Below are positions 1 to 6,141 of a DNA stretch of 7,938 bases, in pieces. The position numbers were made by a program, and so were the translations under genes. The stretch lies in the NCBI GenBank assembly GCA_035764525.1, contig DASTZB010000400.1, forward strand, positions 1 to 7,938, in the 5' to 3' direction. Under the pieces are notes generated by a model, which made no database searches, had not been told where the DNA came from, and saw nothing but the letters and a program-made list of their open reading frames with translations. The stretch comes from VBAS01 sp035764525. GTDB taxonomy: Bacteria > Bacteroidota > Bacteroidia > Chitinophagales > Chitinophagaceae. Each line of letters starts with the position of its first letter. The stretch's first letter is position 1.

Positions 1-96
1 TACCGGGGCTGGAGGATCCTTTTCGTTTACTTTTTGTGAGCAACCTATTGTTGCAAACAAAAAAATAAAGCAGGCTAATACTAATAACCATTTCAT
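1..96 (-). CDS. Small lipoprotein, N-terminal 32 codons only (truncated by window edge)
   Basis: Reading the minus strand from an ATG at 96-94 gives MKWLLVLACFIFLFATIGCS, followed by a polar stretch QKVNEKDPPAPV that runs off the window. This is a classic lipoprotein signal peptide: a short charged start, a hydrophobic core and a lipobox (TIGC, Cys19) for lipid attachment and signal peptidase II cleavage. Ser20 after the Cys has no feature suggesting inner-membrane retention. The gene starts 57 bases after the histidine kinase stop on the same strand with no clear terminator between them, so it may be co-transcribed with the two-component system. The function cannot be told from 32 residues. 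A PepSY-like periplasmic protein, which I associate with two-component genes in this phylum, is a guess only. It is too short to appear in standard ORF listings because it is cut. Confidence 0.8.
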   Translation of the reverse strand, partial: MKWLLVLACFIFLFATIGCSQKVNEKDPPAPV

Positions 97-110
97 AAAA
101 TTATTTTTTG

Positions 111-139
111 TAAACCTACAGGACGATACTGAACAAAAA
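111..139 (-). promoter_or_regulatory. Possible promoter for the lipoprotein gene
   Basis: On the minus strand TAGGTTTA (118-111) matches seven of eight positions of the Bacteroidota -7 consensus TAnnTTTG, and a TTTTTG (139-134) lies upstream. The spacer is 15 bases, shorter than the usual 19-21, which weakens the call. If real, the lipoprotein gene could be transcribed separately from the kinase. Confidence 0.25.
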
Positions 140-153
140 CTGATTTTTTCCCT

Positions 154-1398
154 TTAAAAAATAATAGAAAAATGATGAGTTCTTTCTTTGAAGTCATACT
201 GAAGTAGAAATCCGTAATGATCGCAGATCTGTTTGGCAATGGCGAGACCAAGGCCTGTGCCATCAGAATATTCTGATTTCCAAAACCGGTCGAAAATTCG
301 AGCCTTGTTTAATGTCTGTGTTCCGGGATTGCTGATCGTAAATGTGTTCTTATCTGATCGGAGCAGAATGTTTCCCTGTTTATTTGAATGTTTTATTGCA
401 TTTATGACCAGGTTAGTGATAAGCGTATTTGCAAGTTGAGGATTCATGTTCACTTTCAGATCATTGATCCTGTTGTTTACTGTTAAAGATCTTTCGCTGA
501 TCCATTCGTCAAGTTCCTGTATAATATTTTTTGCAATGAGTTGAATGTTTACTTCTTGTTTTTCCGAAAACTGGTTATTCTCGATCCTTGCCAGCAACAA
601 AAGAGATTGGCTTAGCTTCGACATCTTGTCAACAGCATCGTAAATAACCTGGAGATCTTGTAAATTTTTTTCATTCAATGCAGGGTCTTGTATTAGTACA
701 TCCAACTTGGAATTAACTACAGCAAGAGGTGTTTGCATTTCATGAGAGGCATGATCAATAAATTGTTTGAGGGATAGGTAATCTTTGACCACCCTCTCTG
801 TCATCATCGAAACATTTTCATTGAGTTCATTGAACTCATGTATAGTGGTCTTATCAGTTTTAATAGCAGAAGGTGCATTAAGGTCAAAACTCTTGATCGA
901 AGAAAGTGTTGTTTGAAAGGGTTTCCATAATCTTTTTACAAGAAACCGGTTAGCAAAAAACAGCAGAATGCTTAATAAAATAATAAGCCCGAGTGTAATA
1001 AGCAGGATTACGCCTATTATCTCCTCAGTTGCTTCCTGTGATTTGGTTACTGATGCTATATAATATTGCCCATTTACTTCAACAGGAAAATCCAATTGAC
1101 GGCTCAGCTCATTCTCTTTTTCATCAGCATTATAAAGCATCAATGTCTTGATACTTTGCGGAAAAGTCTTGTCCGTCTTTTTAAATTCTATGCGTTGATC
1201 TTTATATGTAGTTGCAGGAGGCAATAAATGGTTGGTTTGGACAAAATCCTGTATCTCTACCTGCTCTACACGGAGGGTTTCATCCAATTGGTCTTTGAGT
1301 ACATATTGAAGAAGGAAATAATAACCAGCACCTGCTATCAACAAAACAAGAACCGTAGAAGCAATTGAAATTTTATTGTATTGAGCTTGCAGTTTCAT
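154..1398 (-). CDS. Membrane sensor histidine kinase of an OmpR-type two-component system
   Basis: This 414-residue inner-membrane kinase senses an unknown signal and phosphorylates the regulator encoded just upstream. Two membrane segments (about residues 11-33 and 127-149) flank a periplasmic domain of about 90 residues with no motif I recognise. A HAMP-like linker follows (about 150-205). The HisKA H-box reads HASHEMQTPL, with His219 as the phosphate acceptor. The ATPase domain shows an N-box with Asn333 (NLVINAIKHS), a G1 region ISNPG where Asn replaces the more usual Asp, an F-box-like FDRFWKS (369-375), and a G2 box DGTGLGL (379-385). It is complete and of normal length for a simple class I kinase. 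Its ATG overlaps the regulator stop by four bases (ATGA), indicating translational coupling. The periplasmic domain is the only part that could define the ligand, and its sequence does not show it. Confidence 0.95.
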   Translation of the reverse strand: MKLQAQYNKISIASTVLVLLIAGAGYYFLLQYVLKDQLDETLRVEQVEIQDFVQTNHLLPPATTYKDQRIEFKKTDKTFPQSIKTLMLYNADEKENELSRQLDFPVEVNGQYYIASVTKSQEATEEIIGVILLITLGLIILLSILLFFANRFLVKRLWKPFQTTLSSIKSFDLNAPSAIKTDKTTIHEFNELNENVSMMTERVVKDYLSLKQFIDHASHEMQTPLAVVNSKLDVLIQDPALNEKNLQDLQVIYDAVDKMSKLSQSLLLLARIENNQFSEKQEVNIQLIAKNIIQELDEWISERSLTVNNRINDLKVNMNPQLANTLITNLVINAIKHSNKQGNILLRSDKNTFTISNPGTQTLNKARIFDRFWKSEYSDGTGLGLAIAKQICDHYGFLLQYDFKERTHHFSIIF

Positions 1399-2072
1399 TG
1401 ATCCGTCAATTTATAACCCATTCCATACAATGATTTGATATAATCACCACAACCCTTTTCATGTAATTTTTTTCGCAGGTTCTTGATATGCGTATAGATA
1501 ATATCAGCACTTTCTCCGGTTCCCATTTCCTGGCTCCAAAGATGTGAGATCAATGCATTTTTTGAAATGACTTTACGCTGATTGGAGAGGAAATAAACCA
1601 GTAACTCATATTCTTTTCGTGTGAGTTCTATTGGCTCTTCTTTTACCATCACTTCTTTTGCCAGCGTATCAATAAATATCTCATTGAAGCGAATAATATT
1701 ATTGCCATTATACATTTTGCGGCGTATGATGGCATTGATCCTTGCCGCCAGTTCTGACAAATGAAATGGCTTTACCAGGTAATCATCTGCCCCAAGACGC
1801 AGCCCGTTGATGCGGTCATCAATTGAATTTTTAGCTGAAATGATGATGACACCATCCGTTTTTTTATTGTTCTTTAATTCTTTCAGTAACTGCATGCCTG
1901 AACCACCCGGAAGTGTAATGTCTAATGCAATGCATTCATAATCGGATGTTTCAATTTTATCAAGAGCCTGTTTAAAATTAAAAGCTACTTCACAGGTATA
2001 GTTTTCATTTTTTAAATAGGAAACCATACTTGCTGCCAGCTCTTTTTCATCCTCAACGATAAGTAGTTTCAT
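1395..2072 (-). CDS. OmpR/PhoB-family response regulator
   Basis: A 225-residue cytoplasmic transcription factor, partner of the overlapping downstream kinase. The receiver domain (1-115) has the acidic pair Glu7/Asp8, phospho-acceptor Asp51 (ALDITLPGGSG), switch Ser79 (IISAKN) and Lys101 (LVKPF), so it should be phosphorylatable. The C-terminal winged-helix domain (about 130-225) carries the family signature: LTRKEYELLVYFL, a recognition-helix region around IIYTHIKNLRKKL, and the wing IKSLYGMGYKL. Length and spacing are normal for the family. It is the first gene of the minus-strand operon. The divergent upstream region contains two 9-base direct repeats with an 11-base period, which suits a head-to-tail dimer of this family, so autoregulation and control of the divergent DUF4421 gene are likely but inferred. 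Confidence 0.96.
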   Translation of the reverse strand: MKLLIVEDEKELAASMVSYLKNENYTCEVAFNFKQALDKIETSDYECIALDITLPGGSGMQLLKELKNNKKTDGVIIISAKNSIDDRINGLRLGADDYLVKPFHLSELAARINAIIRRKMYNGNNIIRFNEIFIDTLAKEVMVKEEPIELTRKEYELLVYFLSNQRKVISKNALISHLWSQEMGTGESADIIYTHIKNLRKKLHEKGCGDYIKSLYGMGYKLTDQ

Positions 2073-2119
2073 AAACGAAAACTACCGATTTTTTTGTAAT
2101 ACTATTTTAGAAAGCGCTT

Positions 2120-2139
2120 CTTCAGAATTCCTTTAGAAT
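2120..2139. promoter_or_regulatory. Candidate response-regulator binding site (11-base-period direct repeat)
   Basis: CTTCAGAAT (2120-2128) and CTTTAGAAT (2131-2139) match at eight of nine positions and repeat every 11 bases, about one helical turn. OmpR-family regulators bind such tandem half-sites as head-to-tail dimers. The site lies 48 bases upstream of the regulator start and 78 bases upstream of the DUF4421 start, so it could serve either gene. A weaker TTTTAGAAA (2105-2113) lies out of register. Confidence 0.5.
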
Positions 2140-2216
2140 CCACGGCTAGTTTGTGTGTTAATAAAAAATCCAAAAGGGACAGGATATTGAAAAATCAAAA
2201 ATTAAACTTTAAACGA

Positions 2217-3221
2217 ATGAATAAAACAATCGTATCTCTATTGATCATATTTGTACTTTTCATTTGTTCTTTATCATTGAATGCCCAAAAGGATTTTCAG
2301 CATGACACTACTTATTATGAAACCTTTCCTGGTAAGACGACTTTCCGCCTTTATTTATCAAAAAAATATGTTCACCTTAATTTCCCTTCTGGCGGAAGCG
2401 CAGAGGATCTTGAATATAAAGCAAACCCCAAACTGAATCTTGGCGCAGGTATCACTATAAAAAATATTTCTATCAATCTTTTCAATGGCTTTAGTTTTTT
2501 AAACAAGAACACGGATGAAAAAGGAAAAACAAAAGGCTTCAATTTCCAGGTGCATTTGTATCCTCATAAATGGGCCATTGACCTGATGTATGTGGCCCCT
2601 AAAGGCTATCATTTGGAACCACAAGGATTGGCAGGTGTCCCCGCAGACAAATATTACTATCGCGAAGATGTGAAAACAACTTTCTTTGGCATTTCTGCTT
2701 ACCAGGTCCCTAACAAAAAAAGATTTTCTTATCGTGCTGCACTCTTACAAAGTGAGTGGCAAAAGAAATCAGCCGGGTCAATCATTTATGGGGCTGAAAT
2801 TCATCACGGCACAGTACAGGGCGATAGCGCATTGATACCTGCTTTCTATAGCAGTAAATTTCCACAAGCAGGAATTAATAAGATCAATATCCTGAGTTTT
2901 GGACCGGGAGCAGGTTATGCATATACACTGGTGATGGCGCAACATTTTTTTATAACCGGGTCTATGGTAATTAACTTAGATGTCAATTTTGTAAGAGAGG
3001 AAGATGAAACAAGAAAGGAAAAAAATGTTTCCCTTAATCCATCAGAGGTTTTTAAAGCAGCGGCTGGCTATAATGGAAGAAGGTGGAATATAAGTGCTAA
3101 CTGGGCGGGTAGCACCTTATCGACGCAAGGTTCTCTTACGCCGGATAATTATAAATTCTCATCAGGCAATATCCGGCTTGTAGTTGCCCATAGGTTTGAG
3201 AAGCATAAACACTCCAGTTGA
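2217..3221 (+). CDS. DUF4421 family secreted/outer-membrane protein
   Basis: The preferred start is the ATG at 2217, giving 334 residues that open with a signal peptide (MNKTIVSLLIIFVLFICSLS, cleavage probably near LNA-QKD). A longer frame from a TTG at 2151 would put 22 charged residues before the signal peptide and is rejected. I recognise the body from memory as the Bacteroidota DUF4421 family: TFRLYLSKKYVHL near the N-terminus, FSYRAALLQSEWQKKSAGS in the middle, and GPGAGYAYTLVMAQHFFITG later. Alternating polar and hydrophobic strands fit an outer-membrane beta-barrel, though the C-terminus (VVAHRFEKHKHSS) lacks the classic final aromatic residue. No biochemical role is established for the family that I know of. 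It is divergent from the two-component genes, and the intervening repeat box suggests it may be their target; that is inference. Confidence 0.85.
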   Translation: MNKTIVSLLIIFVLFICSLSLNAQKDFQHDTTYYETFPGKTTFRLYLSKKYVHLNFPSGGSAEDLEYKANPKLNLGAGITIKNISINLFNGFSFLNKNTDEKGKTKGFNFQVHLYPHKWAIDLMYVAPKGYHLEPQGLAGVPADKYYYREDVKTTFFGISAYQVPNKKRFSYRAALLQSEWQKKSAGSIIYGAEIHHGTVQGDSALIPAFYSSKFPQAGINKINILSFGPGAGYAYTLVMAQHFFITGSMVINLDVNFVREEDETRKEKNVSLNPSEVFKAAAGYNGRRWNISANWAGSTLSTQGSLTPDNYKFSSGNIRLVVAHRFEKHKHSS

Positions 3222-3255
3222 ACTAAATATTGATTTAGGAAAGATCATTTCTCAA

Positions 3256-3272
3256 TTGCTATTCCATAGCAA
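3256..3272. repeat. Short perfect hairpin after the DUF4421 gene
   Basis: TTGCTAT and ATAGCAA form a perfect 7-base stem around a TCC loop, 35 bases after the DUF4421 stop. It is AT-rich and followed by CCCATTTCC rather than a T-run, so it is at best a weak terminator. Confidence 0.4.
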
Positions 3273-3308
3273 CCCATTTCCATTTCTTCAAATAACAATC
3301 ATTTCGTG

Positions 3309-3316
3309 TAAGTTTG
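3309..3316 (+). promoter_or_regulatory. Bacteroidota -7 promoter box for the arginase-fold gene
   Basis: TAAGTTTG is a perfect match to TAnnTTTG, ending 16 bases before the ATG at 3333. Transcription would begin around 3320-3324, giving a very short leader. The -33 region has only TTTCTTC at the expected distance, not TTTG. The box suggests that the gene is transcribed independently of the DUF4421 gene. Confidence 0.5.
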
Positions 3317-3332
3317 TGCTCAAATCCATTCC

Positions 3333-4475
3333 ATGTCTGACTTTCTCAACATTGCCGAATTTCTTTCGCCGATCAGTAAGGCCGAACTCAGTTATGACCA
3401 GGGTTATAAGGAAGGCACGATAGGCTCTAATATTAAAGTGCATGATGAAGAAAATTTTCCTGATATGGATGAAGCCGATCTTGTGTTTATCGGTTGCGGT
3501 GAGCAAAGAGGCAATGGTCATCATCTTGCTTACAGTGCCGGGCCTGATGCGATACGCAGACAATTTTACCAATTATTTTTCTGGCACCAGGATATAAGAA
3601 TGGCTGATCTTGGTAATCTTCGTAAAGGCGCCGGTCTCGCCGATACCTATGCAGCATTAAGAACCGTTGTAAACGAATTGATCAGCGAAAAGAAAACTGT
3701 AATTATTCTTGGCGGTTCACATGATCTTACACTGGCGCAATATTATGCATACGAACAAAACAAGTCGATCATTGAAGTAACGAATGTTGATGCACTCATT
3801 GATCTCAACCTTGATTCTGATTTTCGCTGCGATAATTTTTTAATGGAAATGTTGACCGGGGAACCGAATTATGTTCGTCATTATAATCATATCGGCTTCC
3901 AAAGCTATTATGTACATCCTAGAATGCTGGAAACTATGGATAAGCTGCGCTTTGATTGTTTTCGTGTGGGACATGTAAAAGAAAATATTGATGAAATGGA
4001 GCCAGTGATCCGCAACTCGCAATTATTCAGTTTTGATATTTCTGCTTTGGCCTATGCTTATGCACCGGCAAACACTACCGGCTCACCCAATGGTTTTAAT
4101 GGTGAAGAAAGTTGTGTGCTGATGCGCTATGCAGGTATGAGTCCGAATGTAAATACCATTGGCATTTATGGTTATGATCCTGATAAAGACCAGCATGATC
4201 TTACTGCCAAACAGATCAGCCAGATGCTTTGGTATTTGCTCGATGGCAGGAGTCGTGGAAGAAAAGAAGCGAAGATCGATGAACGGGAATCTTTCAATGA
4301 ATACCACATGGCATTTGCAGAAGTGGATACAACTTTTATACAAAGCAAGAAAACCGGCCGCTGGTGGATGCAGCTTCCTGATAAACGTTTTATCGCCTGC
4401 AGCTATAAAGATTATTTACTGGCAAGCAGTAATGAGATTCCTGAACGATGGTTGAGGGCGCAGGAGAGAAGCTAA
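3333..4475 (+). CDS. Arginase-superfamily (ureohydrolase-fold) protein with a partly degenerate metal site
   Basis: This 380-residue cytoplasmic protein belongs to the arginase/agmatinase/formimidoylglutamase superfamily and would usually be auto-named formimidoylglutamase. The three metal motifs are recognisable but altered. GGSHD (127-131) keeps the ligand His130. The DAHxD motif reads DALID (153-157), keeping Asp153 and Asp157 but with Leu155 in place of His. The SxDxD motif reads SFDIS (233-237), keeping Asp235 but with Ser237 in place of Asp. Against rat arginase I, the retained residues are the four ligands of metal A and the lost ones are the two unique to metal B. About 80 residues follow the core, with TGRWWMQLPDKRFIACSYKDY near the end. 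From memory, homologs with the same changes occur across Bacteroidota, so this is a conserved subtype rather than a decaying gene. No hut or arginine genes lie nearby. Hydrolysis of formiminoglutamate or arginine should not be assumed. Confidence 0.9.
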   Translation: MSDFLNIAEFLSPISKAELSYDQGYKEGTIGSNIKVHDEENFPDMDEADLVFIGCGEQRGNGHHLAYSAGPDAIRRQFYQLFFWHQDIRMADLGNLRKGAGLADTYAALRTVVNELISEKKTVIILGGSHDLTLAQYYAYEQNKSIIEVTNVDALIDLNLDSDFRCDNFLMEMLTGEPNYVRHYNHIGFQSYYVHPRMLETMDKLRFDCFRVGHVKENIDEMEPVIRNSQLFSFDISALAYAYAPANTTGSPNGFNGEESCVLMRYAGMSPNVNTIGIYGYDPDKDQHDLTAKQISQMLWYLLDGRSRGRKEAKIDERESFNEYHMAFAEVDTTFIQSKKTGRWWMQLPDKRFIACSYKDYLLASSNEIPERWLRAQERS

Positions 4476-4488
4476 ACCCGCTGTCCTC

Positions 4489-4499
4489 CGCCTAAGGCG
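4489..4499. repeat. Small GC-rich palindrome CGCCTAAGGCG
   Basis: A palindromic CGCC/GGCG stem with a TAA loop lies 14 bases after the arginase-fold gene stop. It is GC-rich against an AT-rich spacer and could be part of a repeat element or a weak terminator stem. No T-run follows. Confidence 0.3.
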
Positions 4500-4592
4500 A
4501 AGCGACTTAGATTTAATCAGTCATTATTTGCATGGGATTATTCTAACGTTGAAATGGAAGATTTAAAAGTTTGGAATTGTATTAAAGCACCG

Positions 4593-4632
4593 CTCCTTCT
4601 CCAAATGGAGAAGGAGATCGAGGGTGAGGTCA
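4593..4632. repeat. REP-like palindromic element with GAGGGTGAGGTC tail
   Basis: CTCCTTCTCC (4593-4602) and GGAGAAGGAG (4607-4616) form a perfect 10-base stem around an AAAT loop, followed by ATCGAGGGTGAGGTCA. A palindrome of this composition with a GGGTGAGG tail resembles interspersed intergenic repeats that I recall from many bacterial genomes, including Bacteroidota. No T-run follows, so simple termination is unlikely, although the transcribed hairpin could protect the 3' end of the upstream mRNA. Confidence 0.6.
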
Positions 4633-4658
4633 ACTGAACTGCTACTATTTAACTTTCG

Positions 4659-4690
4659 TTGCGACGCTCCGTTCATCATTCTTATCTTTA
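4659..4690 (+). promoter_or_regulatory. Possible promoter for the carboxypeptidase gene
   Basis: TATCTTTA (4683-4690) matches seven of eight positions of TAnnTTTG, and a TTG (4659-4661) lies 21 bases upstream, within the spacing usual for this phylum. The box ends 25 bases before the ATG at 4716. The match is imperfect and unsupported by other evidence. Confidence 0.35.
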
Positions 4691-4703
4691 TTCAACACAA
4701 AAT

Positions 4704-4731
4704 ATTCAATACTAAATGTTCAATGTTCAAT
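4704..4731 (+). repeat. Four-unit heptad repeat spanning the carboxypeptidase start codon
   Basis: The units are ATTCAAT, ACTAAAT, GTTCAAT and GTTCAAT with an exact 7-base period. The ATG start (4716-4718) straddles units two and three, so the first residues MFNVQ are encoded by repeat sequence. The in-frame codon just before the ATG is TAA (4713-4715), so translation cannot begin further upstream in this frame. Confidence 0.7.
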
Positions 4732-6068
4732 TATCCCGCATCACGTATATCATATCAGTAATTTTAGTTTTATCATCATGCAGTGTTCAACAGAAGATAT
4801 CCAAATCAGCTAAACAAGTCATCAACGACAGTTCATTACTTACTGCACATATTGGCATCAGCATCTATGAACCAGCATCTGGAAAGTATTGGTACAATTA
4901 TCAAGGCGATAAATATTTTGTACCGGCCAGTAATACAAAAATTCCTACTTGCTATGCTGCGATGAAATATCTGGGAGATAGTTTGAAGTGTTTTCTGTCG
5001 ATGGAAAACGATACCGCGATCTTAATTTTACCTGCAGGCGATCCAACTTTTCTTCATCCGGATTATAAATTTCAACCAGCTTTTGATTTTTTAAAAAGAT
5101 CTAAGAAGAAAATTTATACTACAGATATAAAATGGAGATCAGACGCTCTTGGTGCTGGCTGGTCATGGAACGATTACAATGAAAGCTATATGGCTGAGCG
5201 AAGCCCTATGCCTATTTATGGCAATTTGCTAAAATGGGTTCAGGAGAAGGCTAATAATAATGGAATGGCACCTTTTGCTATCTATTCTGTCCCGGAAATT
5301 AATTGGCCTGTCAATTTTAATATTGATGCAAAAGCAAAAAATTTTGACGTAAAAAGAAAAATTGGAGAAAATGAATATGAATTAATTCAAGGTACAGAAA
5401 AATATAAAGAGCTTTATGTACCGTTTATTACTAATGGAATAAGATCGACTGTTGAGCTGTTATCAGATACAGTTGGGAAATCAATTTCAATAATCAGTGA
5501 TGAAAAGCTAACTAAACCATTTGAAAATGTCCAATTGTTTGTTCATTATATTAAGACCCAACCGACCGACTCACTACTCAAGCCAATGATGCATCGCAGC
5601 GATAATTTTTTTGCAGAACAAAGTTTACTAATGGTAAGCAATGAGAGGTTAGGATATATGAGCGATGAAAAAATTATTGATACTCTATTAAAAACCGATC
5701 TTAATGACCTGCCACAAAGACCAAGATGGGTTGATGGCTCCGGATTAAGCCGCTATAATCTTTTTACTCCACAGGATTTTGTTGCCATTCTGAATAAAAT
5801 GAAAGATGAATTTGGAATGGAAAGAATCAAAGTGATCCTTCCAACTGGTGGCGAGGGCACAATTAGTAATTATTATAAAGCTGACAGCAATTATATCTTT
5901 GGAAAAACAGGAACACTTTCCGGCGTAGTTGCATTCAGCGGTTTTTTATATACTAAAAAAGGCAAGCTACTTATCTTTTCTACATTGGTTAATAATCACC
6001 AGGCTTCTTCAACAGCTGTTAGACGGGCGGTCGAGAAATTTATTGAAGGGATCAGAAATAAATACTGA
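4716..6068 (+). CDS. dacB: D-alanyl-D-alanine carboxypeptidase/endopeptidase, PBP4 (peptidase S13) type, lipoprotein
   Basis: This 450-residue penicillin-binding protein should remove terminal D-Ala and/or cut D-Ala-meso-DAP cross-links in periplasmic peptidoglycan. All active-site motifs of the family are present: S72-N-T-K75 (PASNTKIP), with Ser72 as nucleophile; S295-D-N297 (MHRSDNFFAEQ); and K397-T-G399 (FGKTGTLSG). A DGSGLSRYN segment (340-348) is also typical of the S13 family. The large insertion between SxxK and SxN matches the PBP4 layout. The N-terminus (MFNVQLSRITYIISVILVLS, then SC) has a lipobox LSSC with Cys22, so the protein is probably lipid-anchored rather than soluble like E. 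coli PBP4. The following residues (SVQQKISK) lack an acidic surface-export signal, so it should face the periplasm. The ATG at 4716 is the only workable start because an in-frame stop precedes it. The gene converges with mutL. Confidence 0.95.
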   Translation: MFNVQLSRITYIISVILVLSSCSVQQKISKSAKQVINDSSLLTAHIGISIYEPASGKYWYNYQGDKYFVPASNTKIPTCYAAMKYLGDSLKCFLSMENDTAILILPAGDPTFLHPDYKFQPAFDFLKRSKKKIYTTDIKWRSDALGAGWSWNDYNESYMAERSPMPIYGNLLKWVQEKANNNGMAPFAIYSVPEINWPVNFNIDAKAKNFDVKRKIGENEYELIQGTEKYKELYVPFITNGIRSTVELLSDTVGKSISIISDEKLTKPFENVQLFVHYIKTQPTDSLLKPMMHRSDNFFAEQSLLMVSNERLGYMSDEKIIDTLLKTDLNDLPQRPRWVDGSGLSRYNLFTPQDFVAILNKMKDEFGMERIKVILPTGGEGTISNYYKADSNYIFGKTGTLSGVVAFSGFLYTKKGKLLIFSTLVNNHQASSTAVRRAVEKFIEGIRNKY

Positions 6069-6078
6069 GAGGATAAAT

Positions 6079-6123
6079 GAGAAAAAGAGGTAAGGAGATT
6101 TTTTAGAAGGAACTCTTTTTCTC
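6079..6123. terminator. Bidirectional terminator-like hairpin between the convergent genes
   Basis: GAGAAAAAGAG (6079-6089) and CTCTTTTTCTC (6113-6123) form a perfect 11-base stem around a 23-base loop in the 73-base gap between the carboxypeptidase and mutL stops. The 3' arm and what follows are pyrimidine- and T-rich on the plus strand. A competing stem pairs AAGGAG (6092-6097) with CTCCTT (6121-6126). Its position between converging genes fits a shared terminator, though the stem is AT-rich and the loop long. Confidence 0.55.
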
Positions 6124-6141
6124 CTTCTCTCTTTTGATCTC

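Noticed and set aside
2112..2119. AAGCGCTT palindrome in the divergent region as an operator
   Set aside because: An 8-base palindrome is expected by chance at this scale, and OmpR-family regulators favour direct repeats.
2151..2216. Upstream extension of the DUF4421 gene from a TTG start
   Set aside because: It would place about 22 highly charged residues before a clear signal peptide, while the ATG at 2217 gives a normal export signal.
3184..3423. Open frame on the plus strand overlapping the end of the DUF4421 gene and the start of the arginase-fold gene
   Set aside because: It overlaps two well-supported genes, has no recognisable domain and no start signal. It is a shadow frame.
3333..4475. 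Assignment as formimidoylglutamase (hutG) in histidine degradation
   Set aside because: Two metal ligands are missing and no other hut genes are nearby, so neither the name nor the pathway is supported.
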